Shown here: positions 8,653-17,098 of the stretch, in pieces
Numbering within the stretch: position 1 is the first letter of the stretch
Layout: the number at the start of each line of letters is the position of its first letter
Source: Sinanaerobacter chloroacetimidivorans
GTDB taxonomy: Bacteria > Bacillota > Clostridia > Peptostreptococcales > Anaerovoracaceae
Assembly: GCF_018128545.1 (NCBI RefSeq)
Contig: NZ_JAGSND010000001.1
Span: 1-46,152 of the forward strand
Length of the DNA stretch: 46,152 nt
Reading direction: 5' to 3'
Made by a program: the position numbers and the translations under genes
The notes under the pieces: generated by a model
What the model was told of the DNA's origin: nothing
Database searches by the model: none
What the model saw: the letters and a program-made list of their open reading frames with translations, nothing else

Positions 8653-8913
8653 ATGAAAAAAGAAGCCATCACCGTACAAATGGATGCCGAAAAACTCCGA
8701 GCGGTCAAACGCTATATGGAGAAGAAAGATGCGGACTTGGAGCAGGAGCTTTGCGACCAGCTCCAGCGCCTTTATGAAAAATTCGTCCCTGCCAATGTGC
8801 GGGAATACATCGATGAAAGTGCCGATATCGAAACCCCGGCAAGCACTTTGTCTAAAAAACAGAAAGAAAAAATCAGGCAGACCGCAGAGCCGAGGCAGGC
8901 GGATGAGCAATGA
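8653..8913 (+). CDS. Small conserved element protein (DUF6103-like)
   Basis: This highly charged, helical 86-residue protein has an N-terminal stretch (AITVQMDAEKLRAVKRYMEK) that looks like a ribbon-helix-helix or coiled-coil entry, followed by a Glu/Gln-rich helix. GGGAGG at 8638-8643 precedes the ATG. Its stop overlaps the ATG of the next gene. Similar small genes sit before the oriT region in this element family. The function is unknown, and the DUF name is from memory. Confidence 0.7.
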   Translation: MKKEAITVQMDAEKLRAVKRYMEKKDADLEQELCDQLQRLYEKFVPANVREYIDESADIETPASTLSKKQKEKIRQTAEPRQADEQ

Positions 8914-9182
8914 TGCAGTATTTTGATAAGCACGGCAATGAGATTAAGGCCGGAATGTTTCTCCGAATGGAGGACGGCAGCATAGAGGAAATATACGCCT
9001 GCACTGACTCATACGGCAAAGAGGATCTCGGCATCAATGCCAGCAATGATGAATTTCTGAAACAGCACGGCTTGGGCGAGTTTGACCGGGAGTTCTATCC
9101 GCTTTCCTCTTTCAGCCTAAGAGAAACAGAACTTTGCCAATCTGAGCCTACCCAAGGTTATTCTGGCATGGAGATGAAGTAG
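8910..9182 (+). CDS. Small conserved element protein, unknown function
   Basis: This is a 90-residue acidic protein beginning MMQYFDKHGNEIKAGM, with no membrane segment or recognised motif. It starts with ATGATG overlapping the preceding stop, so it is translationally coupled; the second ATG (8913) is equally possible. It is the last gene before a 400-base non-coding region. Confidence 0.65.
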   Translation: MMQYFDKHGNEIKAGMFLRMEDGSIEEIYACTDSYGKEDLGINASNDEFLKQHGLGEFDREFYPLSSFSLRETELCQSEPTQGYSGMEMK

Positions 9183-9582
9183 CGTACCGCCCTACTGCCC
9201 CCGTCACCCAGCGTTGCCCCCTGTTCGCCCCTGTGTGGGCTTTTGCGGGGCTGGGTGACAGGTTTACCCGCCAAACCGAATACAACCGATTTTGAGGGCT
9301 TTGTGCAGAGCTGTAAGAACCCCGCTTCTCAGCCAAAGCATACAGAACCCTCATGCGGCCTCTACGGTCGAAAAAAGAGCAGGATAAAGGCGGGTGGTCG
9401 CAAGCGCCCTCCTGCCAACCATTTCGCCCAGCAGTGCTGGGCGTTTTTCGCACTTTCCCATGAGGTGGTCGGATTCCGGATTTGTCACGGTCAGGGTGGT
9501 CGGGATTTTAGAAAAGGCAAGAAAACAAAGGAATTTACACGGTCACCTCACAGGTGGACACCCATGAAAGGTCGGATTTCAC
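9183..9582 (+). other. Non-coding region with repeats, probable oriT
   Basis: There is no convincing gene here. The region lies just before mobC and the relaxase, where MobP-type elements carry oriT. A perfect 10-bp inverted pair GTCACCCAGC (9203-9212) and GCTGGGTGAC (9250-9259) flanks a C-rich centre. Four related direct repeats follow: GGTGGTCGCAAG (9393-), GGTGGTCGGATT (9464-), GGTGGTCGGGATTT (9495-) and AGGTCGGATTTCA (9569-). TCCTGC at 9410-9415, after a GGCGGG / CCCTCC imperfect dyad, resembles the nick context of RP4-like MOBP origins. A terminator sits at 9425-9448. The exact nick site is a guess. Confidence 0.5.
9425..9448 (+). terminator. Intrinsic terminator
   Basis: CGCCCAGCA (9425-9433) pairs with TGCTGGGCG (9435-9443) around a minimal loop and is followed by TTTTT. 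It lies inside the probable oriT region, ending transcription from the upstream transfer genes before mobC. Confidence 0.7.
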
Positions 9583-9999
9583 ATGAAAAATAACAAGGAA
9601 CGAACAGCGGTCTGGCTGTACCCCGAAACAATGGAACGGCTGGACGGCTGGCTGTCAAAGGATAACTGCAAGAGCCGCAGCGAGTTTATTGAAAAGGCAC
9701 TCAGCTTCTACATGGGCTACCTTGGGACGGAGGACATCTCCTCCTATCTCTCCAAGGCTCTGCTTGTATCCATCCAGGGCACATTGCAAAAGACCGAAAA
9801 CCGGGTGGCAAACAATCTGTTTCGGCTTTCTGTGGAAATCAGCATGATGATGCATCTGCTGGCAACTACGCTGGAGATTACCGATGAGGAACTGCACCGG
9901 CTCCGCGGCCGATGCGTTGCCGAGGTAAAACGGACCAGAGGGAAAATCCGTCTGGACGATGCGGTGGATTTCCAGAGCAGCCCTGAGACGGAAGAATAA
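9583..9999 (+). CDS. mobC: MobC-like relaxosome accessory protein
   Basis: The 138-residue protein begins with a ribbon-helix-helix-type segment (AVWLYPETMERLDGWL, then SRSEFIEKALSFYM), followed by helices and a basic stretch (EVKRTRGKIR) near residue 110-120. MobC-type proteins bind oriT and help the relaxase melt the nick region. Its position between the repeat-rich non-coding region and the relaxase gene supports this. The stop overlaps the relaxase ATG by one base (TAATG). The nearest repeat, AGGTCGGATTTCA, ends at the start codon, so the protein may bind its own promoter region. Confidence 0.75.
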   Translation: MKNNKERTAVWLYPETMERLDGWLSKDNCKSRSEFIEKALSFYMGYLGTEDISSYLSKALLVSIQGTLQKTENRVANNLFRLSVEISMMMHLLATTLEITDEELHRLRGRCVAEVKRTRGKIRLDDAVDFQSSPETEE

Positions 10000-12875
10000 T
10001 GGCCCGCATCATTCTCAAGTGCCCCTACCTCAAAGGCGGGGAAAAGACTGCTGCCCATTTAAGCAACCTCGTCAAATACATTGCCACCCGCGACGGCGTA
10101 GAAAAAATGGAAAGTGGTCATAAGCTCTGGCACTCCACCAAAAAACAAAAGGATTTGATTGCACAGATACTCCGGGAGTTTCCCGATGCCAAGGAACTGT
10201 TTGAATATGAGGATTACCTCGAAAATTCCAACCGGGGAAACGCCTCCGAATTCATCACCATCGCATTGGAACGGCATCTTGATAAAATCAGCGGCCGGGA
10301 AAAATATCTGGACTACATCGCAAACCGTCCCCGTGTCGAAAAGTTTGACAGCCATGGCTTATTCACAGCCGGTGACGATCCGCTAGTTTTATCACAGGTC
10401 GCTGATGAAGTAGCCAACCACACCGGAAATGTGTGGACTCCGATTATTTCTCTCCGGCGTGAGGATGCCGCACAGATGGGATATGACAATGTACTTGCAT
10501 GGAAGGCTCTGCTTTCTGAAAAGGCTGTGGAAATTGCGGAGAACATGAAAATCCATCCTGACCATCTGAAATGGTATGCCGCCTTTCACAATGAATCGCA
10601 CCATCCGCATATTCACATGGTCTGCTATAGCACCGACCCAAGAGAGGGCTATCTTACGAAACAGGGCATCAAAAAAATGAAGTCCTCTCTGGCAAATGAG
10701 ATTTTTCGTCAGGAGCTCATTCCGCTCTACGGAGAAAAGACGCAGCGGCGGGATGACCTGAAGGAACAGGCGGCCGAGTCCATGAGGGAGATGATCCGTC
10801 AGATGAAAGGCGGCGTTTTACAGAGCGGCCGCATGGAGCAGCTCATTACACACCTTGCTGAGCGCCTGCAAAACACCTCCGGTAAAAAACAGTATGGCTA
10901 TCTCAAAGCAGACCTGAAAAATGTGGTGGATGAAATCGTGGATGAGCTTGCCAAGGACAGCCGTATCGCAGAAGCCTATCGCCTGTGGTGGGAGGTCAGG
11001 GGCAGGATCGAATCCATCTACACCGAAACACCGTCAGAGCCGCCGCCCCTTTCCCGCTGTGATGATTTTAAGCCCATCCGCAACATGGTCATTCAAGAAG
11101 CATTGCTGATTGGGAGCATGACCTTTGAGGAACCGGCATCTGTGGAAACAGCCCTGCCGGAGTCGGAGGATGATCTGGAGATGCCCTCCTCTGACATGGC
11201 GGATGAAGAAGATCAGGAACCGGCAGATGATTCCGGGGAACGGTCCTCCAGCGATGAAGCCTCTGCCGATAAGGAATCCTCCGACTCATGGTGGACGGAT
11301 GGCTACAAACAGGCAAAGCAATATTTATATGGCGATGAGGATGCCGGAATTTTGCAGGATTTTGAAAAAGCCCATGAACTCTTCCTCATGGAAGCGGAGG
11401 CAGATAACCCTCTCGCCTTATGTGACCTGGGCAGAATGTCTGCGGATGGTCTTGGCTGCGAAGCGGACGCCGATGAAGCATACCGCTGGTACGAAAAGGC
11501 CCTTGCTGTTTTCCATGCTGCCGAGGAAGAAAAACCTTGGAAGTACACCGAGTACCGTATCGGCAAAATGTATGCCGCCGGACTTGGCACAGAGCAGGAC
11601 TATCTGCAGGCGGCGGATTGGCTCACCCTGTCTGCGGATGAGAATTACAAGTACGCACAGTATTCTCTTGGCGGCCTGTATTACCATGGCAAAGGTGTGG
11701 ATCAGGATCATGAATCTGCCTTTGCCCTCTACACCCGCTCGGCAGACCAGAGCTTCCCCTATGCCAGTTTTGAACTTGGTAAAATGCTGAGGGACGGAAT
11801 TGGCTGTGTAAAAAATCAGCAGGACTCTGACCGTCGTTTCAAGGAAGCCTTTCTCGGTTTTGTTTCCCTGGAGGAACAGGGCCATGATGATAAGCTCCAG
11901 TACCGTTTGGGCTGGATGCTTCTGAATGGTGTGGGTACCGACAAGGATGAAGCCAGGGCAAAGGAATACTTTGAAAAAGCGGCATTCGTGGGAAACCCCT
12001 TTGCCTACCACCAGCTTGCCAAGCTTATCCTCTCCGATGAAAAAGCACCACAGCAGGATGTGGAGAAAGCCCTCGGCTACCTCAAAAAAGCGGTGGAGGC
12101 TGAGAATCCCTATGCCGCATATTTTCTCGGCAAGCTCTATGAAAAGGGACAGCACGTTCCGCAGAATATCGCAGAGGCAATACGGCTTTATACCCTTTCC
12201 GCAGGACAGGATAATGACTTCGCCGCATACCGGCTCGGCAAGCTGTACCTCGGCGGTGAGGGCGTACTGAAGGATGTGGAGTCCGCCATTCGCTGGATGA
12301 CCTTTGCCGCCGACAGAAAGAACCAATTTGCTGAATATGCCCTCGGCGTCCTCTACTTCAAGGGGGAGGATGTTCCGAAGGATGTTCCCAAAGCTCTGGA
12401 ATACCTAAAACGGTCTGCCGGTCAGGGCAATCAATTTGCACAGTACCGGCTGGGCAAGATTTACCTTATGGGCGAGGATGTGCCAAAGGATATTCAGACT
12501 GCCCTGCAATTTCTGACGGCTGCCGCAGAACAGGGAAATCAGTATGCGCAGTACACCCTCGGCAAGCTGTATCTGATGGGAAAAGATGTCCCCAAAGACA
12601 AAGAAACTGCCGTCCGCTGGTTTACCCTCTCGGCAGCACAGGGCAACATTTACGCCCAATTTTTCCTCGGCCATATAGATGATTTCAAAGACCCCTCCGT
12701 TCTGCTGGCGGGAACACGGCTCCTGCATCACATGAGCCGTGTTTTTGCAGACAACGCCCCACCGCTGAAACCACCCGGCCAGAGAACCGACCGTAAGCTC
12801 CTCCGCAAGCTCCGTGAGAAAAAGCAGGCGCAGGGCCATGCGAGGGATGACCACGAACAGACCATGTCATTATAA
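9999..12875 (+). CDS. MobP-type relaxase with C-terminal Sel1 repeats
   Basis: The relaxase nicks one strand at oriT and pilots it into the recipient. Of 958 residues, the N-terminal about 330 form the relaxase domain, with a histidine-rich metal-binding motif (HNESHHPHIHM, about 197-207) typical of the MobP3 branch. An acidic linker (about 385-430) follows. About eleven Sel1/TPR-like repeats then occupy about 445-900, each about 36 residues with the pattern A-x-Y-x-LGKLY-x-x-G-x-DVPKD-x-x-x-A. Sel1 repeats form a superhelical protein-binding surface, so the tail may dock the relaxase on the coupling protein or a cell factor (inference). A basic C-terminus follows. The start overlaps the mobC stop. 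I see no frameshift. Confidence 0.92.
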   Translation: MARIILKCPYLKGGEKTAAHLSNLVKYIATRDGVEKMESGHKLWHSTKKQKDLIAQILREFPDAKELFEYEDYLENSNRGNASEFITIALERHLDKISGREKYLDYIANRPRVEKFDSHGLFTAGDDPLVLSQVADEVANHTGNVWTPIISLRREDAAQMGYDNVLAWKALLSEKAVEIAENMKIHPDHLKWYAAFHNESHHPHIHMVCYSTDPREGYLTKQGIKKMKSSLANEIFRQELIPLYGEKTQRRDDLKEQAAESMREMIRQMKGGVLQSGRMEQLITHLAERLQNTSGKKQYGYLKADLKNVVDEIVDELAKDSRIAEAYRLWWEVRGRIESIYTETPSEPPPLSRCDDFKPIRNMVIQEALLIGSMTFEEPASVETALPESEDDLEMPSSDMADEEDQEPADDSGERSSSDEASADKESSDSWWTDGYKQAKQYLYGDEDAGILQDFEKAHELFLMEAEADNPLALCDLGRMSADGLGCEADADEAYRWYEKALAVFHAAEEEKPWKYTEYRIGKMYAAGLGTEQDYLQAADWLTLSADENYKYAQYSLGGLYYHGKGVDQDHESAFALYTRSADQSFPYASFELGKMLRDGIGCVKNQQDSDRRFKEAFLGFVSLEEQGHDDKLQYRLGWMLLNGVGTDKDEARAKEYFEKAAFVGNPFAYHQLAKLILSDEKAPQQDVEKALGYLKKAVEAENPYAAYFLGKLYEKGQHVPQNIAEAIRLYTLSAGQDNDFAAYRLGKLYLGGEGVLKDVESAIRWMTFAADRKNQFAEYALGVLYFKGEDVPKDVPKALEYLKRSAGQGNQFAQYRLGKIYLMGEDVPKDIQTALQFLTAAAEQGNQYAQYTLGKLYLMGKDVPKDKETAVRWFTLSAAQGNIYAQFFLGHIDDFKDPSVLLAGTRLLHHMSRVFADNAPPLKPPGQRTDRKLLRKLREKKQAQGHARDDHEQTMSL

Positions 12876-12891
12876 CGATTGGAGGATAACC

Positions 12892-13011
12892 GTGAAGAAA
12901 CAGAAAAAGAAAATTGAGCAGCCGCCGATCAAAGAGAAATCGCTCCAGACCTATTGCCGTCCTGTAAAAAGGGCGGCTTTTTTTCATAGAATCGGCACTC
13001 GCCATAAATAG
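12892..13011 (+). CDS. Possible 39-residue basic peptide
   Basis: GTG at 12892 follows GGAGGA (12881-12886) at good spacing and opens a short, Lys/Arg-rich frame (KKQKKKIEQPPIKEKS) ending in TAG at 13011. The last third is read through a terminator hairpin (12956-12984), which is unusual for a real gene. It could be a leader peptide or chance. Confidence 0.4.
   Translation: MKKQKKKIEQPPIKEKSLQTYCRPVKRAAFFHRIGTRHK
12956..12984 (+). terminator. Intrinsic terminator after the relaxase
   Basis: GCCGTCCT (12956-12963) pairs with AGGGCGGC (12970-12977), with one T-G wobble and a GTAAAA loop, and is followed by seven Ts. Confidence 0.75.
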
Positions 13012-13021
13012 GAGGGGGATC

Positions 13022-14440
13022 ATGGGTGTATATGTGCATTTTACAGATGACCAGAAATACCGTGCCAACAATGTAGACCTCGTGGATTTTCTCCATCGGC
13101 GCGGTGAGAAGCTAATCCCCAGCGGCCGGGATAAGCGGTTGGCGTCCGACCACAGCATTACCGTCCGGGGAAACGAGTGGTACGATCACTCTGCAGAGAG
13201 CGGCGGGTATGCCATTGACTTCGTGCGACAGTTCTATGGCCTCACCTTTCCTGAGGCTGTAACCATGCTGCTGGGCGGTGAGCAGGGCGAAGTCTATCGA
13301 CCCGCCTCACAAAAGAAACAGGAGGCGAAACAGCCCTTTGCCCTTCCGAATCCCCACAGCGATATGCGCCGCGTCTATGCGTACTTGGTGAAAACCCGGC
13401 TCATCGACCGTGAAGTGGTCAGTTACTTTGCCAAGGCGAAGCTCCTGTATGAGAGCTGTGAAAAATCTAAGGACAGCATGAAGGAATACCACAATGCGGT
13501 CTTTGTGGGATACGATGAAAACGGAGTTCCCCGCCATGCCCATAAACGAGGGCTCTATACCGAGGGAACCGGCTTCAAAGGAAATGTGGATAGCTGCGAT
13601 CCGGCATACAGCTTCCACCACATCGGCACAAGTAACCACCTCTATGTGTTTGAGGCTCCCATCGACTTGCTGTCTTACATCACCCTGCATCCCAACGACT
13701 GGCGGAACCACAGCTATGTGGCGCTCTGCGGTGTTTCCGAATACGCCATGCTGAAGATGCTGGAGCTGCATCCGAACCTAAACCATGTGGTTCTGTGTCT
13801 GGATCATGACGAGGCGGGGATCGAAGCCTCGGAGAAATATCACGATCTGCTCATAGAAAAGTGTGTTTCATGTGATAGGGATTTGTCCATACACAAGGAC
13901 TGGAACGAGGATATCAAGGCAAATCACGGATTACCGGCAATCCCTGCTGAGGAACATCCCCAGCATTTAATCCGGGATGAAATATGCCGGGAGCTTACCG
14001 AAACGTCAATGACTGTGAAATCCAACTGTTCCGCCAACACCCTGTCAGCCCTGCTCGTAAAAGCCCGATCCCATCTGCATTGGGGACAATTTTCAGGGGT
14101 GGATGAATGTCTGAGGGAAATGTGTCGCCTCTCCATGGCTGCTGCTGCGAGGGAGTATCGGCAGATGGATCACAGCCGGAATCTCTCCACGGTGCAAAGC
14201 CGCCTGCATAGTGGTTTCAGGACTTATGAAAACCGCGGACATCTGAAAACCCGGCTGGATTTACTGGAATCCGATATCATGGCTCTGCAGGGCTTTGAGC
14301 GTGTGGTGACCGCCGGTGAAAAGGAAAAGCTGGCAGAGTGCTATGAACGCATTGCCTCCCACGGCCTCAAAGGAGCGATCCTGCTGGAGAAATACCGGCA
14401 AAAGATGGAGCAGACCCAGGAAATGAAACTGTCTATGTAA
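13022..14440 (+). CDS. DUF3991/TOPRIM domain protein (primase-like)
   Basis: The 472-residue protein has an N-terminal CHC2-like region without the zinc cysteines (residues about 35-85, NEWYDHSAESGGYAIDFV), as in DUF3991 proteins. A TOPRIM fold follows at about 205-285, with the acidic Glu in YVFEAPIDLLSY and the Asp pair in LCLDHDEAG. TOPRIM domains bind Mg2+ in primases and topoisomerases. In conjugative elements such proteins probably prime the transferred strand or support element replication; this is inferred from family and position between relaxase and coupling protein. GGAGGGGG precedes the ATG. The C-terminal about 100 residues are helical with no recognised motif. Confidence 0.85.
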   Translation: MGVYVHFTDDQKYRANNVDLVDFLHRRGEKLIPSGRDKRLASDHSITVRGNEWYDHSAESGGYAIDFVRQFYGLTFPEAVTMLLGGEQGEVYRPASQKKQEAKQPFALPNPHSDMRRVYAYLVKTRLIDREVVSYFAKAKLLYESCEKSKDSMKEYHNAVFVGYDENGVPRHAHKRGLYTEGTGFKGNVDSCDPAYSFHHIGTSNHLYVFEAPIDLLSYITLHPNDWRNHSYVALCGVSEYAMLKMLELHPNLNHVVLCLDHDEAGIEASEKYHDLLIEKCVSCDRDLSIHKDWNEDIKANHGLPAIPAEEHPQHLIRDEICRELTETSMTVKSNCSANTLSALLVKARSHLHWGQFSGVDECLREMCRLSMAAAAREYRQMDHSRNLSTVQSRLHSGFRTYENRGHLKTRLDLLESDIMALQGFERVVTAGEKEKLAECYERIASHGLKGAILLEKYRQKMEQTQEMKLSM

Positions 14441-14506
14441 TCCCGGCAATAACTCCATCCCCGCTTCTGACATTCTAAATGAATTCAGAAGAAGGAGGAT
14501 ACTATT

Positions 14507-16330
14507 ATGCCGTCTCAGGTCTATATTTTAATTGCAGCGGCCGCCGTGATGTTTTGTGTCATCGGCGGTCTTTCCCTTTTGGCTCACTATTATACCCTAA
14601 ACGGAATCAAGTCCCGCACGGTAGGTGATGGCCAGCATGGTACGGCACGGTTCGCATCAAAACAGGAAATCAAAAATACCTATAAGCACATCCCCTTTCA
14701 GCCGGAGCTGTGGAGGCAAGGACAATGCCTCCCTACTGCCGCCGAGCAGGGAATCATTCTCGGAAGCGTAGGTGCAAAAAATAAAGTTACGGCAATGGTG
14801 GATACTGACGATGTCCACTGTCTCATGATCGGTGCCTCTGGCGTGGGGAAAACTGCATACTTTTTATACCCCAACCTGGAATATGCCTGTGCCTCCGGCA
14901 TGAGCTTCCTGACCACCGACACCAAGGGCGACCTGTATAGAAACTATGGAACTATCGCCCGCAACCACTACGGCTACCATGTGGCGGTCATCGACCTAAG
15001 AAACCCCACCCGCTCGGACGGCAACAATATGCTCCATCTGGTGAACACCTACATGGATCAGTACCTTGCCGATGAAAACAACATTGTGGCAAAGGCAAAA
15101 GCAGAAAAATACGCCAAGATTATCTCCAAAACCATCATCAACGCCAGCAACGAGAATTACGGACAGAATCAGTTTTTTTATGATGCCGCAGAAGGACTCC
15201 TGTCCTCAGTGATTCTGCTGATTGCCGAGTATTTGCCCCCCACTGAGGTAGATGGGAAAAAGGTGGACTGCCGCCATATCATCAGCGTGTTCAAATTGGT
15301 TCAGGACTTACTCGTGCCCAGCAAGGTAAAGGGGAAAAGTCAGTTTCAGCTATTAATGGATAAATTGCCATCCGACCACAAGGCCCGCTGGTTTGCAGGA
15401 GCAGCCCTAAATTCCGCGGAGCAGGCTATGGCGTCGGTACTTTCCACTGTGCTATCCCGTTTGAATGCCTTTCTCGACTCCGAAATGGAACAGATTCTGT
15501 GTTTTGAAACATCCATTGATGCGGAGAAATTCTGTAACGAAAAATCCGCTCTGTTCATCGTATTACCAGAAGAAGATTTGACCAAATACTTTATGGTCAG
15601 CCTTATGATCCAACAGCTCTACAGGGAAATCCTTGCGGTTGCGGATGAAAACGGAGGCAAGCTGAAAAACCGAGTAATGTTTTACTGCGATGAGCTCGGA
15701 ACGCTTCCAGCCATCGAATCGCTCGAATTAATTTTCAGCGCCTCACGCTCTCGCCGGCTTTCTATGGTACCAATCATACAGTCCTTCGGCCAGCTCGAAA
15801 AGAATTACGGCAAAGAGGGTTCAGAAATAATCGTGGACAATTGCCAGGACACCATCTTTGGCGGCTTTGCCCCCAACAGCCAGACCGCCGAAGTGCTGAG
15901 TAAAGCATTGGGCAGCCGCACGATCATGAGCGGCAGCGTGAGTCGTGGTAAGAATGACCCCAGCCAATCCTTGCAGATGATGGAGCGCCCTCTCATGACA
16001 CCGGACGAATTGAAATCCATTCCAAAGGGCAGCTTTGTCGTGATGAAAACCGGCACCCATCCCATGAGGACAAAGCTGCGGCTGTTCCTTGAATGGGGCA
16101 TCCGTTTCGGAGAGGCTTACACCATGGAGGAAAAAGCTCATCGAAAAGTGGTCTATGCCGATAAGCAGATGCTGGAGGAAAATATCGTCCGCAAGCACAC
16201 GGCCTGCCTTATGGTGGACGAAGAAACCGGGGAGATATTGGAGCCGCCGTCCAGAACAGGAACCCTTCATACCCCGGTAGCAGAACCATCTGAAAACACC
16301 ATGCGCCGCCGTAATGTACTCAAAACGTAA
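14507..16330 (+). CDS. virD4: Type IV coupling protein (VirD4/TraG family)
   Basis: The coupling protein brings the relaxase-DNA complex to the secretion channel. Of 607 residues, one clear N-terminal membrane segment lies at about 4-28; HGTARFAS follows at about 44, the TraG/VirD4 start of the cytosolic domain. Walker A GASGVGKTAYF is near residues 109-119, the DTKGD motif near 139, Walker B VMFYCDELGTLP near 390-400, and the QSFGQL sensor segment soon after. AAGGAGG precedes the ATG. Only one N-terminal helix is evident, whereas many VirD4 proteins have two. It is followed 11 bases later by a small HTH gene, probably in the same operon. Confidence 0.93.
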   Translation: MPSQVYILIAAAAVMFCVIGGLSLLAHYYTLNGIKSRTVGDGQHGTARFASKQEIKNTYKHIPFQPELWRQGQCLPTAAEQGIILGSVGAKNKVTAMVDTDDVHCLMIGASGVGKTAYFLYPNLEYACASGMSFLTTDTKGDLYRNYGTIARNHYGYHVAVIDLRNPTRSDGNNMLHLVNTYMDQYLADENNIVAKAKAEKYAKIISKTIINASNENYGQNQFFYDAAEGLLSSVILLIAEYLPPTEVDGKKVDCRHIISVFKLVQDLLVPSKVKGKSQFQLLMDKLPSDHKARWFAGAALNSAEQAMASVLSTVLSRLNAFLDSEMEQILCFETSIDAEKFCNEKSALFIVLPEEDLTKYFMVSLMIQQLYREILAVADENGGKLKNRVMFYCDELGTLPAIESLELIFSASRSRRLSMVPIIQSFGQLEKNYGKEGSEIIVDNCQDTIFGGFAPNSQTAEVLSKALGSRTIMSGSVSRGKNDPSQSLQMMERPLMTPDELKSIPKGSFVVMKTGTHPMRTKLRLFLEWGIRFGEAYTMEEKAHRKVVYADKQMLEENIVRKHTACLMVDEETGEILEPPSRTGTLHTPVAEPSENTMRRRNVLKT

Positions 16331-16341
16331 AGGAGGTTCCC

Positions 16342-16608
16342 ATGAGCTACTTCAACCACATTTATACCGCTTCGCCCGATGAGATTCCCCATCGGGCGAG
16401 GGCTGTTTATATATATATTTGTGACCGGGCAGGAAAAGGAAAGGACTGCTGGCCTGCGGTAAAGACCATTGCTTCCGATCTGCAGCTTTCCCGCAGCACC
16501 GTCAAGCGTGCCTTACATGATCTGGTGAGGGCGGGACTCATTGAAAAGGAGCCTCGCTTCCGGGAGAATGGGAGCAATACCAGCAACAGACTTATTTTAA
16601 GAAAATAG
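16342..16608 (+). CDS. Small helix-turn-helix protein
   Basis: This is an 88-residue winged-HTH protein. Residues 40-72 (TIASDLQLSRSTVKRALHDLVRAGLI) form a classical HTH of the kind found in GntR regulators and plasmid replication initiators. AAAGGAGG precedes the ATG. It is probably co-transcribed with virD4. The family in mobile elements often has a longer C-terminal region; here the protein ends after the wing, and a broken frame follows at 16717-16938. It may be a regulator of transfer or a truncated initiator-like protein. Confidence 0.75.
   Translation: MSYFNHIYTASPDEIPHRARAVYIYICDRAGKGKDCWPAVKTIASDLQLSRSTVKRALHDLVRAGLIEKEPRFRENGSNTSNRLILRK
16372..16399. repeat. 10-bp perfect inverted repeat inside the HTH gene
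   Basis: TCGCCCGATG (16372-16381) and CATCGGGCGA (16390-16399) are separated by 8 bases, within codons 11-20 of the HTH gene. No T-run follows. It could be an intragenic operator or mRNA hairpin. Confidence 0.7.
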
Positions 16609-16716
16609 CAGGATGCGGCAAAGCGAAAAGACAGAGTTCCCGCCAAGGGGGTACTCCGTTTTTTTGCTGGACCGAGGTGCGGTTCGTGGTGAACCCACCG
16701 GAATCTCTCACTCTAA

Positions 16717-16938
16717 GAAGATATTATCACAGAAAAAGAACAAGGTGTATCTTACTATGTTTTTATGTAACATTTTGGAGATCTTCTGGAACATCCCGTG
16801 ATACCTGACAGCGTGGAGCAGCTCGGAAAGCAGTTTAAACATTTGATACCGGAACAGATTGAAATGATTAGCGAAATGGTGGAGGTAAATGATCAAAAAG
16901 CACACCACCTCAAAAGAAAAATGGCAGTAAACGAATAA
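16717..16938 (+). pseudogene. Remnant of an unidentified gene
   Basis: One frame reads well from 16717 to the TAA at 16936-16938 (ending KRKMAVNE), except for an in-frame TAA at 16768-16770. The composition (LLEHPVIPDSVEQLGKQF and then a helical, charged tail) looks like a genuine protein C-terminus. No start codon with a ribosome site precedes it, and the frame is closed just upstream. It may be the detached tail of an initiator-like protein; I do not recognise the family. Confidence 0.45.
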
Positions 16939-16961
16939 GAGTCTCTCTCAGAGGCTCTTTT
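16939..16961 (+). terminator. Intrinsic terminator before the ars operon
   Basis: GAGTCTCT (16939-16946) pairs with AGAGGCTC (16950-16957), with one T-G wobble and a 3-base loop, and is followed by TTTT. It separates the transfer genes from the arsenic cargo. Confidence 0.65.
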
Positions 16962-17033
16962 GCTATTGATAAAGTGATTGAAAGCTATCCTTGATGTGCG
17001 AAAAAACTTTCTATAAAAAATCATGACTTCACA

Positions 17034-17062
17034 TTGACGAATTTCGATTTGAAACATATAAT
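17034..17062 (+). promoter_or_regulatory. Sigma-A promoter of the ars operon
   Basis: TTGACG (17034-17039) and TATAAT (17057-17062) are 17 bases apart. A TCAAA...TTTGA imperfect dyad (about 17071-17088) lies just downstream, in a likely ArsR operator position ahead of arsR at 17099. Confidence 0.75.
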
Positions 17063-17098
17063 ATAACATATCAAAGTATTTAGATTTGAGGTGTTGGT

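Noticed and set aside
9183..9582. CRISPR-like array
   Set aside because: The GGTCGG repeats are short, diverged and irregularly spaced; there is no uniform repeat/spacer unit here or elsewhere in the window, and no cas gene.
9243..9593. 116-codon frame through the oriT-like region
   Set aside because: It runs through inverted repeats and a terminator, has odd Pro/Gly/Lys composition, no ribosome site, and overlaps the mobC start.
11418..12326. 302-codon open frame on the minus strand inside the relaxase gene
   Set aside because: It is the antisense shadow of the Sel1 repeats, whose regular codon pattern keeps the opposite strand open; no ribosome site or protein-like motif.
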